DNA of 64,000 bases from Botrytis cinerea B05.10 (Eukaryota > Ascomycota > Leotiomycetes > Helotiales > Sclerotiniaceae): positions 1,302,001 to 1,366,000 of the forward strand of contig NC_037314.1 of the NCBI RefSeq assembly GCF_000143535.2. The letters are read 5' to 3'. Of this stretch, positions 1 through 13,177 are shown in pieces. The notes below the pieces were generated by a model, which saw only the letters and a program-made list of their open reading frames with translations, was not told the DNA's origin and did no database searches. The translations under genes were made by a program, and so were the position numbers. Each line of letters opens with the position of its first letter. Position 1 is the first letter of the stretch.

Positions 1-274
1 TGGGGCGAGTGCTATTTGGGTAAGTTTTCTCATAGGACCTTATGGTCTTATTCCAACCGAAATCGATGTTGGAAATGAAGGGAGAATAATAAGCGAGTGG
101 TTAGATGCTGACAATGTTGAATAGGATAACAGAAGTACGATTCATAACGCGAGCTGGGATTATGAGGGAACTGAAGAGAGACACGGGACGAGAGTTACTA
201 GTTTGGCAGAAAAGCCTTACTATGAAGAGGGAGCAAAGTCTAGAAGGGAGGCTTTAGGGTTAAATGATGATTAG
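1..274 (+). CDS. Possible 3' terminal part of an upstream gene (partial)
   Basis: The window opens with sequence that looks like the tail of a plus-strand gene. A strong donor (GTAAGT) lies at 20, and a branch-like GCTGAC followed by an AATAG acceptor ends at 124, so 20-124 would be a 105-nt intron. The following exon (125 onward) is open in two frames. The more protein-like one runs to a TAG at 272-274 and is acidic, with Asp-Asn-Arg at its start and Leu-Asn-Asp-Asp before the stop. The product is not recognised, and the frame cannot be fixed without upstream sequence. Confidence 0.3.
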
Positions 275-2270
275 ATTGTAACGTGAATTTTCACTAGATC
301 GTTTCGCAGTAGATGGTGCTTTGAATGGTCTTATAATTTGTCAGCTTATTAGAATTGTAGATACTAGGTCCCTGGCTAAATTGATAAATACCCAGCAAAA
401 ACATGAAAACACACTAGATAAGATGAATCCCGCGAAGCTTATTTCACGCAATGTTGAAATTGGATACCGGGGCAATCCTACTCGAAAGCATGGCTGGACT
501 CCACTTGTAAGGGACCTAATAGTTACTCTTTTCGGGACGAATACGGCACCCAACCACCAGATATGACAAACAGTAGTCCTGCAGTGCTCATTCTCAACGG
601 CGTGGCGTCAACACCTGTCACGAAAGAATACTTGAGACCACAAACTACTTTCCCGATGTATCTAACATCTGACACGTAGAATCTGGTATGAAAAGTAAGC
701 AGATCCTTGGTTGATTGGGTAGCAAAGAGAGATGTACAAGCGGGGTGTTCCAAGGAGATATCTTAAGTCCATCCGAATCGATGTCATTCACCGCTTCTTG
801 TATGGAAGAGGCTTATTAATTACTCCAATTTGGAATGGTTGAGCGTTTGATCGCCGAGTTAGGAAGGTAATGAAGGAGAGCAATGAAGCTCCGGGCCGTT
901 CGAATCACGTGATACTGAGCATTATTGTGCTTGTCATCTTTTCTTCTGGTGTTTCACACGGATCCGGCGAGATTGTGATTGTGTATCTTGCATTTTCAGA
1001 TGAAGGAAGTCAATGGGTCATACAGCATGATGAAGGAAGTCGATGAGTCAAGTACTTGGAACAACTGGTTGTTGGATTGAACTGCAATGCATTGAATTGA
1101 ATGTGCTTGCTGATCTAGACACTGGAGATGGAGATGGAGATGGTACATTGGAGGTCCCGATGCCCGATATTGATAATCTGGGGAAAGAGCGGTCCCGTCA
1201 GTTGTCCGGTTTACAGAGGCGTCGAATAAGCAAACGAGTAACTCAAACAGAGCGGGTGCGTGCTGCCACTTTGGGTCAGAGTTATCACTGAGGAGTTGCT
1301 AGAGAAACGCTTGTATTGTCGATCACCGCTGTGGCATAGGTGAGATCTGGAACAGCGTGTTTGCTCCCGTTCACTCGTTGCACGTACTTCGTATTTGATG
1401 ACTGATCAAGATCGAGTGAGTTTGGACTGTGAAGGGAGTGGGAGGTTCAGTAAAAGTTCCACGAAGTAAACTCAATTAGATGAATTCCATAGGTAACAGG
1501 GGAACGACATCGTATTAGCTTTTTTGGAGGTTGAACGGCGGGTGGATCTTGTGGGAGCTCCCCTCCGATCACCCTATTTCGTGGGCTTTTGGGCAAGACA
1601 GACAGATAGACAAATGGAATACAATAGCAATAGCGAACGATCCTCCATTGACTGATCTACGGAAAAGAAAGCTTCTGTTTTGGCTTCCCGACCGTCCGGC
1701 TCTTTCCAACAAGATTAAAAGCAAATCAATAATGTGGTTATATCATGTACATGACTAATTGCTTACTTCGCTTGCACCCAACATTGGAAGAATTGTCCAA
1801 TGATGCTATACACTCGGGTATTGACTCGGGCTTCACAAAGACCGATTGGCTCACTCCTCTCCACTCGTACATGGTTTGCCTTCCAGCTTATGCTATCTAC
1901 GGTCCCGGAGTAGCTTTTATCGGTCCCTTCTGTGAAATGCTGTGCGTGTGCTTGGGTGTGTATTGGTAATCCACGCACGCATGGATGGATGAATGAACGG
2001 ATCTATTACGCTAACACTTTGGAAGAAAAAAACATGCGACTGGTGCTCCCATACACCCATACGTCTTCTGCCCTTGTAGATTTACACCGATTGCCTATCA
2101 TATCCTTGTCTAGATCCAACGGGAAAGATGCTATCCTCTGATCGCATTCGGAGGCGACGACCGAATAATTGATAAGATGCACCGTGTCCCCCAAGAACGT
2201 TTTGTCTTGCGATTTATGTTCTCTCACATAGCATATCCTCTCGAAGCATCCTTTACCAAGAAGCTCCAAC
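275..2270. other. Intergenic / promoter region of the ABC transporter
   Basis: About 2 kb with only short unsupported open frames. It holds a short GGAGAT triplication near 1125-1143 and a local direct repeat (GATGAAGGAAGTC, two copies near 999 and 1030). A CACGTG palindrome lies in the 901-920 stretch. No coding signal was recognised. Confidence 0.5.
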
Positions 2271-5200
2271 ATGGCAGATCCGCCTGGTCACGAGAAAGAA
2301 TTCGCCCCTTCGGACCCTGCAGCTGCACTGGAAGATATAAATCATGACGAGCCACGAGATGAGGATGGGTCTGATAGAGAATATTTGGAAAGGCATGGGG
2401 AGCTATCAACTCGTCAAAACTCACTCGATGCCAGAAAGCATGAGAAGGAATACATGGCAATCTCGAGTCCAGACAATGTGGATAGCCACTCATCCGAAGG
2501 AGAGATTGACCACGAAAAACGACCAGAGATGAAACAGGTTCAGAGCTACGCCACATCCAACAGTGCTATAACGAGGGCGGAATCGCATGTAGACGATACT
2601 ATTGTCAAGAAGGCCTGGTACCAAAATGTCAATCCCTTGAGGTGGGGTGCCCCTCCTCCCGTTCCAGAAAGTCGGACACCGTCCAAAGAACACACAGCTT
2701 CGTTCTTCTCTTTACTATACTTTCAATGGATGGCACCTATAATGGATGTAGGTTTTCATTCACACCGACTCTAGGCGCCTGTGATGCTGATGACTTATAG
2801 GCTGGATATCGACGGCAACTCGAGCATAATGATATATGGACGGTGAACCCCAATCGAAATGTAAACCTTTTATCGGACAAGTTACAAGAATCTTTCAAGA
2901 GAAGAGTGGCAAATGGAGACAAACATCCTCTGCTGTGGGCAATGCACGAAACGTTTAAGTTTGAGTTTTGGGTAGGAGGAGCTTGCCAATTTGTATCCAA
3001 CATCCTCCAAGTTATATCACCATTCACGTTACGATACTTGATTACTTTCGCTTCGGACGCATACACAGCAGCACAGCAAGGACTCCCAGCTCCTAATATT
3101 GGGAAAGGACTAGGACTTGTGTTTGGTATCACTATAATGCAAATGTTGCAATCCCTGGGCACCAATCATTTTATATATCGCGGAATGATGGTTGGAGGGC
3201 AATCGAGAGCTGTCCTTATTTCAGCCATTTTCGAAAAGGCTATGAAGATCTCCGGACGAGCCAAGGCTGGCGGTCGTTCAATCAAAAGCCAAGAAGACGA
3301 GAAGGATGCCCAAAAGGCTCAAGAACTAGTTGAACAAGCTAAGGGCAAGAGAGGCAAGAAAAACGCTAAACCAGTTGGTCCCAAAGCTGGAGTACCTGAT
3401 GCTGGACGTGGTGTAGCAGGTGATGGCACTGGATGGGCAAATGGGTAAGTTTAAGTCTTTACTCGACCTATTGAGCATAACACGAATACTCCTATTTCGT
3501 GTTCTGTTCACCTTTTACCTTTATACTTACATATTTGAAATTTCAGTAAAATCGTAAATCTCATGAGTACAGACACGTACCGTGTAGACCAAGCCAGCGG
3601 CATGTTTCACTTGATCTGGACAGCACCTATATCTTGCATAATCACCCTCATACTACTCCTCATCAATTTGACCTACAGCGCCCTTGCAGGGTTCGGGCTG
3701 TTAGTCGTTGGACTTCCCTTACTAACCAAGGCTGTTAAGAGGCTGTTTGCTAGAAGAAAGGCCATCAACAAGATCACTGATCAAAGAGTAAGTCTCACAC
3801 AAGAAATTCTTCAGGCAGTGCGATTTGTAAAATACTTCGGCTGGGAGACAGCATTCCTTGACAGGCTTGCTGCAATCAGGAACAAGGAGATTCGCTCCAT
3901 TCAGGTCTTACTGGCGATCAGAAACGCAATAAACGCAGTCTCCATGACTATGCCCATCTTTGCGTCGATGATAGCTTTTATTACCTACAGTTTAACAGAT
4001 CACGGATTAAGCCCAGCGCGTGTATTCTCGTCGCTTGCTCTATTCAACTCATTGCGATTGCCGCTAAATCTACTGCCTATGGTCATCGGGCAGGTCATTG
4101 ATGCCTGGTCTTCAATCTACCGTATCCAAGAATTTTTGCTCAGTGAAGAGCAAGAGGATGATGCTAAGCCGGACCACGAATTAGATGGAGCAATTGTCTT
4201 GACAGGCGCCGATTTTACTTGGGAACGAACAGCTACTCAAGATTCCGGAAAGGCCGGGCCTCCTGGGAAGAAGCAGACGAAGGCTGAGGTTAAATTTGAA
4301 AAAGATGCCAAGAAACAAGCATCCAAAGATGAAAAAGCCGCTACTAAATCTCGATCAGATTCTTCACCAAATAACGAGGGTACTTCAAAAAACGACGACA
4401 CTCCTCTCGATGATGCGAGCACTGTTAATGGAGATGAAGAACCATTTAGTTTACAGAACATGAATTTCACAATTGGCAGGAATGAGCTGGTGGCTGTAAT
4501 AGGTGGAGTTGGAAGTGGCAAAAGTTCTCTGCTTGCTGCTCTCGCAGGCGACATGCGAAAAACAAGAGGAGAAATGACCATGGGAGCTGATCGAGCTTTT
4601 TGCCCACAATATGCATGGATACAGAATGCGACCGTCAGAGACAATATTTTGTTCGGAAAGGATATGAAGAAATCATGGTACAACAAAGTCATCGATTCTT
4701 GTGCCTTGAGACCCGATTTGGACATGCTCCCGAATGGTGATCAGACCGAAATCGGCGAGAGAGGTATCACTGTATCAGGAGGTCAGAAACAACGAATGAA
4801 CATTGCGCGAGCCATTTATTTTGATGCTGACTTGATTTTAATGGATGATCCACTGAGTGCTGTTGATGCACATGTTGGTCGTCATATTTTTGACAATGCA
4901 ATTATGGGATTATTGAAGGACAAAGCTAGAATTTTAGCCACTCATCAACTATGGGTACTGAGTCGTTGCGATAGAATTATATGGATGGAAGAGGGCAAAA
5001 TTCAAGCGATTGACACGTTCAGCAATCTCATGAACAATCATGTTGGTTTCCAACAGCTCATGGAGACAACTGCAGTTGAGGAATCACAAGAGCCAGAGGG
5101 CGATGAAGAAGCTATCGTAGTGGAGAAGAAGGTCGAGAAAAAGAAGCATAAAGCGCCTGGTTTGATGCAAGCCGAGGAGAGATCTGTGAAGAGTGTATCA

Positions 5201-7047
5201 TGGACAGTATACGCCGATTATGTCCGAGCTTCTGGTAGTCTTTTGAACGCGCCGATTATTTTCTTGCTACTCCTCCTTTCACAAGGTGCAAATATTGCCA
5301 CTAGCTTGTGGTTATCGTGGTGGACAAGCGATAAATTCGGATACTCCACTGCTGTGTATATTGGAGTGTATGCTGCCCTTGGTGCTAGTCAGGCTCTGCT
5401 GTTGTTCTTCTTTGCTTTGTAAGTTTTTTTTTCATTAGTTTCCTGTCTTGTGAAACAAGGTATCAATCCCGCTAACCACTCCAAATCAGATCCCTTACCA
5501 TCCTTGGAACAATTGCGAGTAAGGTCATGCTCAGCAAAGCCATTACAAAGGCACTCCGAGCGCCCATGTCCTTCTTTGACACCACTCCTCTGGGTCGTAT
5601 CACCAACCGCTTCTCAAGAGATGTTGACGTTATGGACAACAATCTCACTGATGCTATACGCATGTTCTTCTTAACTATGGCTATGATTATCTCAGTCTTC
5701 GCTTTAATCATTGCCTACTTCCATTATTTCGCTATTGCTTTGGCACCTCTTGCACTTCTCTTCATATTTGCAGCGGGGTATTATCGCGCATCGGCCCGAG
5801 AAATGAAGCGATTCGAATCAGTCTTTCGATCAAGTGTGTTTGCCAAATTCAGTGAAGGACTTTCAGGAACAGCTACTATTCGAGCATATGGACTACAAGA
5901 TCGATTCATTTCTGATTTGAGAAAGGCCATTGACGAGATGGATTCTGCCTATTTCCTTACGTTCTCGAACCAGCGATGGTTATCTACTCGCCTAGACATT
6001 ATTGGGAATTTGCTTGTATTTGTAACGGGTATCCTCGTCATCACTTCTAGATTTTCCGTCGGACCATCTACTGCAGGGTTGGTATTGTCTTATATCCTTT
6101 CTATTGTTCAGATGATCCAGTTTACCGTTCGCCAACTTGCGGAAGTCGAGAATGGAATGAATGCCACGGAACGTATTCATTACTACGGTACCTCGTTGGA
6201 GGAAGAGGCGCCACTACATACAATAGATGTTCGCCCTACATGGCCCGAGAGTGGTGAGATTGTCTTCAACAATGTTGATATGCGATATAGAGAAAACCTT
6301 CCGTTAGTTTTGTCCGGCCTGTCAATGCACGTAAAGGGTGGCGAACGAATTGGGGTGGTTGGTCGCACGGGTGCTGGAAAATCAAGTATCATGTCAACTC
6401 TCTTCCGACTTGTTGAGATTTCCGGAGGTTCGATCGTTATTGATGGTGTGGATATTAGCAAGATTGGGCTTCACGACCTTCGATCTCGTCTTGCTATTAT
6501 TCCACAGGATCCTACGCTGTTCAAAGGAACCATCAGAAGTAACCTAGATCCTTTCAACCAACACAGTGATTTGGAACTTTGGTCCGCATTACGACAGTCT
6601 GATCTTGTAGCCTCAGACTCGAATCTCGAAGACGAAGTGACAGGGCGTATACATCTCGATTCTGTAGTCGAAGATGAAGGATTGAACTATTCGCTAGGTC
6701 AAAGACAATTAATGGCACTTGCACGCGCTCTTGTTCGTGGTTCGCAAATCATTGTTTGTGACGAAGCTACAAGTTCTGTTGATATGGAAACGGACGAGAA
6801 GATTCAAAGAACTATTCAAGAGGGGTTCAGGGGCAAGACACTTTTGTGTATTGCTCATAGACTTAAGACCATTATCGGATATGATCGTATTTGCGTGATG
6901 GACAAGGGCACAATTGCAGAATTAGATGCACCAGTTAAGCTATGGGAGCAAGGAGGTATCTTTAGGGCCATGTGTGATAGAAGTGGTATTCGAAAAGAGG
7001 ATTTTGCAAGGGCAGCAGTTCCGACCGCGATGACGAAAGACGAGTAG
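2271..7047 (+). CDS. YOR1: ABC transporter, ABCC/MRP subfamily, Yor1-type multidrug exporter
   Basis: Four exons are inferred: 2271-2747, 2801-3444, 3547-5418, 5490-7047, giving about 1516 residues. The splice sites restore continuous family sequence (for example the NGKIVNLMSTD stretch across intron 2). Layout is a soluble N-terminus, TMD1, NBD1, TMD2, NBD2. NBD1 has Walker A GGVGSGKSS near residue 693, signature VSGGQKQR near 783, and Walker B ending in DD near 803. NBD2 has Walker A GRTGAGKSS near 1289, signature YSLGQRQL near 1398, and Walker B with DE near 1422. The Asp in place of the catalytic Glu in NBD1 is normal for ABCC proteins, which have one degenerate ATP site. A lysine-rich insert (about residues 625-670) precedes NBD1. 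There is no N-terminal TMD0, which fits Yor1 rather than Ycf1. The predicted role is plasma-membrane efflux of xenobiotics; the substrate is unknown. Confidence 0.95.
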
Positions 7048-8097
7048 GGGATTAATATATTGACGAATTAGTGGACATTGTATGCATGATGACGAAAGAT
7101 GGTATATGTTAATTATATGGTATACATGCATTTCATGGGCATTTTTGGGCGTTTGGGAGAAAGATAAGATGAGCGAGCATATGAAGTTTCAGGCCGATAA
7201 TTTGCTTGAATGCTATTGCCAGAATACCATTGTCAGGCGGGATTTAATAGCAAAATGTTGAGAGCGATACAACACATAAATCTAATCAGAAAGCAAAGGG
7301 TGTTTAAGAACAGGAACATCATGTACATGTATTTAATTGTGATCCATCGTTCAAACCATGTCACTCTCCCAGATAATTTCAATCTCGAGATTTTTCATTT
7401 ATCCAAGTGTTTCCCTTTATCACAACCGAGTGTTTTCCCCGTTCAATGTTGCAATAATGGAACTTCGTACCAAGCATATCTAGATTGCGAAATCTCAAAG
7501 GCGGTAATCAGCCCGAGTCTGGAAGGAAGTGGAGTATCAAAAATGGCTGGGATTTATAGCATTAATCCTTCACAAAACCTGGTTCGGGCGGTTCGGATAG
7601 TTATGGAACTTCCGGATATGTCGCTGTGCAGGGGTTTAAACGAGACGAGTGCGAATGGGTATTGAAAATCAGATGCGACCTAATCATAGACAATTATTAT
7701 TGGTGGGTTGATACGGGATGTTTCGATGGGAATGGTTTATGAGGCCGAGGCGTTCCCTTTTGACATATTTTTGTTTACATTTTTGGGGATTTTTGCTTCT
7801 TTTCTTGTGTTGGTTTCCATACATAAAGTTTGGGGTTTATACGCTCTGGATTCTTCATCCTCTTCATACTCGTTCCTCTGATCTCTCCCCATTATCCGGC
7901 CCGCTGTCGAAATTCTTCATCGATCTCCACTTCTCAAACTCACAAGCTCTCTCGCTAATCTCGGGTATCCACTATCCCCATAACATCACGATTTAATCGC
8001 CCCTCCTACTACATTTATTTCCAATTTCCCCTCCTCAACCATCTTGCGCACCTCCTCCAAGCCTCGCACCTTCCACGCCCTCCCACTCCTCGACACC
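7048..8097. other. Intergenic region
   Basis: 3' flank of the transporter and 5' flank of the next gene. A 151-codon open frame (7210-7665) has no recognisable family, composition or splice context, and is treated as chance. The 7820-8090 stretch is pyrimidine-rich, as expected for a fungal promoter and leader. Confidence 0.5.
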
Positions 8098-8959
8098 ATG
8101 CCCTGCACAGAACTCGCGCTTCTCCCCCTCACATCCCCGCTTTCTCCGCGTCTCCTCCCCAAACTCCGCACTTGCAAACAGGTGCTCGAGACAGCGTCGG
8201 GTTACCCTTGTCACTTCTATCAACAGGTGGAAAATTCTTCGTATATGTATATTGTCGGGACCTGGGAGAGTCCGGGGCATCATGAGAGATTCTTGCCCAG
8301 TGTGGAGAATTTGGGACTTTTTGATTTGTTGAGGGGGGAGGTGGTGCTGGGGGTGGGGATTGGAGAGACGGTCGAGGGGAGGGGCATTAGGATGTGGCAT
8401 TGTGAGTGTAAGGTTTTCTTTTGTTGTTTTGCTATTATGAGTTTTTGAGTTTTTGAGTTTTTGTTCCTTGATGATTTTAGGATTGGGATTAGGGTTGGGG
8501 TTAGGTCTAAAAATGATGTTTTTGGGTGGATTTAAAGCTAGGTATCATTGCTAATTTTATAACACTACAGTGGAAGGCGATGCACTCAGTTCCTTCCGGA
8601 CAGGAATAGATGAAGGAATTGGAGAAGAAGACGCCAAGAAAAAATCTCCCTTCAGTGCGCCCATCATATCATGTAACAGACATTACATAACATCCCATAA
8701 TAGGGAAGGGTTTAGTGAGAAGTTTGACGAGTTAAAACATACGTTAGAAAACGAAACGGAAGAGTATGAGATCGAGGGAGGGTGGAGGATAGAAAAGGAG
8801 GCAGAGGATAAGGAGGAATGGGTCATGTTTTGTGGGTGGGAGAGTGTGGAGAAACATATGGCTTTTAGTAAGAAGGATAGCTTTAAAGAGTGGAAAGGAA
8901 TCGTGGATTGGGTGGAGGGGTTTGAGGTTAGGCACTTAAGGTTGATTGAGGGGTTGTGA
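8098..8959 (+). CDS. Dimeric alpha-beta barrel (ABM/Dabb-like) domain protein
   Basis: Two exons (8098-8401 and 8571-8959) give about 230 residues. The donor is GTGAGT and the acceptor CACTACAG. The splice forms the MWHLEGD junction, typical of fungal proteins with two ferredoxin-like ABM repeats. The first repeat has the Tyr-x-Val-x-Thr-Trp-x-Ser pattern followed by a His pair (GTWESPGHHERF, about residues 57-68). The second repeat ends with a Gly-Trp-x-Ser-x-x-x-His pattern near residue 190. Members of the superfamily include quinol monooxygenases and stress-responsive barrels, but many fungal copies have no known reaction. I chose the ATG at 8098 because the open frame upstream of it begins without an ATG. 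Family placement is moderate; function is open. Confidence 0.75.
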
Positions 8960-9626
8960 TTTGGGAGTTCTTGAATGAGAAATGATGGAAATGATCTTTG
9001 ATTTTAGAGCAGAACGAGTTGATTGGGCTGGATGATAGGATGATAGAGGGCGTTCAAATGCCAGCCGCTCTCGATCATATAACTTTATGTATATTGAGTG
9101 TGGTTGTTAATACCACAACGGGGACTTCTCTTCCTCATGAGCGTTGAATCACAACAATTACTGACATGTGTTATACATGTCTTTAAATCCTCCTTTAACG
9201 TCGAATCAATATCCAAGATAACTTCGGATCTAGTGAATAAACAAGAGACACCAAATGTCCAAATCCAAGGGGGAGAATCGAAGTGAGCCCGAGGGCCACG
9301 TGATCTCAAAATGATCAATAGGAAATATAATCAGAAAGAGGATCCCATGAATTCTCACCATATGTAGTAAATCGGAACTCCGCTCTCAAACCCCTATATA
9401 ACTCATTATATCTCGTGAAAAATCAAGCACAAGCAAAGTACAATTTTGGTATTATTAGTTCCTCGCTTTTGTTCGATTGGGATCGAGAAACTTTACCACT
9501 CCTAAAATAAGCGTACAGTCTAGAAATCACGTGCAATGTATCCTGCTTCCGAATTTTCTGTCGTGTCTCCACATTTTGTGCAGCTCAAGAAAATACATCA
9601 ATGTAGGTAGGTTTACATAGATCACG
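8960..9626. other. Intergenic / promoter region with CACGTG sites
   Basis: About 670 bp between two plus-strand genes. Two CACGTG palindromes lie at 9297-9302 and 9528-9533, upstream of the acetyltransferase start. Such sites are bound by bHLH factors in fungi in general; their use here is an inference. No gene seen. Confidence 0.45.
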
Positions 9627-10465
9627 ATGTTGATCAACGAACATACAGGTAATTTATCTTGTCCGTCCTGCATCTTCTCGTCGAGAAATAACATGCGTCA
9701 GCCGTTTCCACGAACAAAATACTTTTGGTACCATATGAAAAATCACACGTGATTACATATCATGAGTGGATGAAAGATGAGGTAGGTATTTGTGCATTTC
9801 TGTTGCGTGTTTATACGCAATACGTGGATTTTCTTCGAGAACTCAGAGTGGGACTTACATATTTCTAGGAAATCCAACAGGCAACCGCCTCGGAGCCCCT
9901 GAGTCTCGAGGAAGAATATGACATGCAGAGGAGTTGGAGAACAGATCATGATAAATTGACTTTTATCATCTGCTTGCCTGAAGAGAGGGATGCATCGCAG
10001 GTAATTAGGAAAGGAGTATCGGATGCGCCTGCGAGGATGATAGGGGATGTGAATTTATTCATATCGGAAGCGGACGAGGATGAAGAGGGATGTATAGGAG
10101 AAATTGAAATTATGATTGCGGAACTCAGCGCGAGAGGGAAGGGATTGGGAAGATCGGCCGTTGTGGCTTTTCTTGAATACTTGAGGAGGAATCTGGAGAA
10201 GGTTTTGGAGGAGTATAGGAAGGGTATCCAGGGGAAGAAGGAAGAGGGGAAAATGAAGTTGTTGCAGTTGAGGGTTAAGATTGGTGGGAAGAATGTGACG
10301 AGTATTGGACTTTTTGAAAGCCTGGGGTTTGTGAAGGTTGGGGAGGGAGAAAATTATTTTGGGGAGGTTGAATTGGTTTTTGAGGGGTGGTGTGGGGAGG
10401 AAAGAGTGAAAGGGTTGATGGAAAGGTTTGGGGTGGAGGGGTATCAGGAGTGTGGTTATAGATGA
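9627..10465 (+). CDS. NAT9: GNAT N-acetyltransferase, NAT9-like
   Basis: Three exons are inferred: 9627-9648 (22 nt), 9702-9781, 9869-10465, giving about 232 residues. The tiny first exon encodes MLINEHT. The splices then give the LVPYEKSHV.TYHEWM stretch and ATASEPLSLEEEY, a run characteristic of NAT9-family proteins. The acetyl-CoA pyrophosphate loop is read in ARGKGLGRSAV (Q/R-x-x-G-x-G/A type), followed by the usual late LFESLGF motif. NAT9 homologues act as N-acetyltransferase-like proteins linked to microtubule stability in animals; the fungal role is not established. The gene continues in the same direction as its left neighbour with its own promoter. The C-terminal lysine/glutamate-rich insert (about residues 143-160) looks lineage-specific. 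Confidence 0.88.
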
Positions 10466-10691
10466 TGTAATGTATTCGAAAGTTGCTAAATGTTTCTGGA
10501 CTTTCAATGTGCTGTATGTTTTCCAGAGAAACATGATCAATTATCAGGGTACAAAGAAATGGAAGTGGAAGCGCGAGTTTTCGCTTAAGATGCAGGTTGT
10601 TTATCTATATATGCCACGAAAGGATTATCTAACACGCAACTCTCAACTCTTCTTTGTCCGCCCGTCTCATCACCTTCTAAAGATTTAACAT

Positions 10692-11166
10692 CTATCCCTC
10701 CCAAGCGTTCTGGCCACCCCGATCAGCAATTCCTAAATCGCGACTTTTCACGCCTGCAAAAGTTCCTGTCCCAATTACAAAGAGATTGAAACCCGCCTTC
10801 GCACACGCCACATCTTCCGGTGACACAACTATTACCCAACTAAACCTACCTTCCATCGATCTTTCATGACGAAATCCCCATCGACCTCCGAAGATTTCTT
10901 GTTTCATCCATCATCCTGCCACCCTTACATTATTGCTAGCTGGTATGATATTCCCATCAATATGTAAACCGCCCGGCAGTACTGCTCTCGATAACTCCGA
11001 AAGTCAAGTGATTCCCATTCGCAGAGCTTCATCAATACATGCGTGTAAGTACTTCTATGCGTTGAACTTGGCACTCGGTTCCATGACGATACCGTCTGCT
11101 CTTGTGAACAATCTCATATTATCCAAAACCAGAAATCCACACAAACTTAGAGATTTAAGCAAATAA
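10692..11166 (-). pseudogene. Decayed cytochrome P450 (C-terminal fragments)
   Basis: Minus-strand translation shows P450 landmarks in the correct order. A K-helix stretch with the ExxR pair (CIDEALRM, near 11016-11046) is followed by a PGG-hIDG-IPA beta strand region. Further on comes a heme-loop-like run FVIGTGTFAG (near 10750-10790). In that loop the expected Arg is Gly and the heme-ligating Cys is Phe (codon at 10758-10760). In-frame stops interrupt the region, for example just before the K-helix block and before GGRWGFRHE. No start or N-terminal half was found upstream (11167-13100). It is therefore a non-functional remnant; the original P450 family cannot be assigned. Confidence 0.75.
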
Positions 11167-13177
11167 AACCAGGTCCTAAGAGCTTTGAGATTCCCTTCCT
11201 CTTCTTCTTGTGTTACGACGCAATTTCAAGGAAGACGAAATAGTCTTTTACTTTCTGCAGTATTATACATCCAAGATGTCGCCGAGACCGCGGGATTGGT
11301 GCTATATCAATAGGGGCTGGGTCGGAGACTAGACGATCTAAATCAGGCTAGTAAAGTTTTCGGGTAGCAATAAATAACCTACTATTCACCTCTGCAGGGA
11401 GTGAAGAAAACTCTCAGTGATTCTTCACTCATTTCCAACTCATTTACTGGTTTATAAACCCACCGGAAATACCATGATGCCATTCTCGCGAACTCAAACT
11501 GTCTTGTCTCATCCTGAGCTTGGTGAAGATTACCGCGGAAATCAAGATCGTCATTTGAGTTTAGAACCGTACTGCCTTAACACAAAGATAATGCATTCAT
11601 AGCCTCTGAAGATAGAGTATGCAGGAATTGATTCTCCTAACTCCATACTCAAAAATAACTATCAACATTACAACCAATTCCATATGTCTCGCAAGTCCCG
11701 CAGACTTCACTAGCTGACTTATTCTCTCATTGATTCTTGAAGATCCAATATCAGCAAATTTTGTGGGACTATTGAAAATTAGAAAGAAGACTTATCCTAC
11801 TGATCACAAGAGTATGGGTTTTCGGCTCGAAAAGGCAGAAGTTGTAACATGACCTCATTTTCCCCTTGAAAATCACAAATAGGAGTTTTTTAAAACGGGA
11901 GAAAATCATACCTTGCGAATACCAGCTACAAAGAAAACATTACTCATGACACCCCAAATCATGGAAATGAGACTGTTTCCTTTACTTCCTTGCGCCGGAA
12001 ATATATTTTATGGCAAGCGGATTGAGACCAATCGTTGAATGGACTCGCATCATTGGTTCGCTATGCAGCCTATGAGGCTTGGCAAGGGATAGTGTTTTTT
12101 GAGAATACTAGCGAGGTACTTGACTGTGTAACGTGAAACTTCGACACAGATGCAAATTCAGAGAGACTCGACAAGAAATCAGGTGGAATCAAAATCGATG
12201 AAGCCAAGTTGCGAGAATCTGGCCAAAAGAATGTTCATGATAACTCAGACTCTATGGCAGAAGCAGGAACTGATCTGTAGCCTATATACGTACCTAGATA
12301 GTTAGCACCTCGCAGCAGCCACGCAGTGAGGTAACCCACCTTCGCTTCTATATTCTCTGTAATTCATGGATTAACAAGCAAAAAGTATTCTTTGAGATGT
12401 GTAGATGTGCTAATTGATCAGTATTCTGTCGCCTTTGAATAGCTGGCTTTCCTATCAGGCCAGTAAGCTCAACTTATGCAATAGCTGCCAAAAATCTATT
12501 TGGTACTGCCTGTTCGAAAATTCGAAGAGTGTATCAATGGTTTCATATAATGCTTGCCAGCTTTCAATCGAACTAGTTCAAGTAGTAGCACCTAGTCATT
12601 TAAACCATTACCTTGTATAATTCCACCAAATTCCATCCTACACAAAGTTACTTCGCGTAGTTCAGACCCTCCCAAGACATAGTCAATATTTATGTTGCAT
12701 AACTCAAGCGAACTACGCAAAGTTCTCATCATCACCGGAACTTTTATCTGAATGTGGAGTAGCAAAGAAAAGGAGGAAATGACCGAGGCTTATTTATAGA
12801 TCACCTGAGCAGGCATGTCGGGCCGGAAGCCAAAGCGATGGAAGCACATATAAAAAAACCAATTATCAAGGGGTCAGAATACTGAAATATGACTATAACT
12901 ACCTATAGGATGCATGCGTTGCTCACTGAGTTCGCAGTTACCAACTTACCACGCAGTGTTTATTTACTAAAATCCACCCATAGAAACTCCACAATCAGGA
13001 GAGAAAAGAAGCTTATGCTCAAAATATTGCCTTGACATGGCTTACTATCACTATCACTACCACTATGATCCCAAAATCTCATCTTTTGAAATCCTTTCCA
13101 CATTATTTTATATCTCCCTCACGCATCTTACATCCCATGTTTAATTCCATTCCCTAATTGTAAAAGTTTGTGTTTTC
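11167..13177. other. Intergenic region, gene-free
   Basis: AT-rich DNA between the P450 relic and the 3' end of the AP-2 gene, with no convincing coding frame. A short inverted repeat (ACTTCGCGTAGTTC near 12649 and its imperfect complement near 12711) could form a hairpin. Part of it may be older P450 sequence decayed beyond recognition. Confidence 0.4.

Noticed and set aside
7210..7665. 151-codon open frame downstream of the ABC transporter
   Set aside because: No family resemblance, no plausible promoter or splice context, and composition like intergenic DNA.
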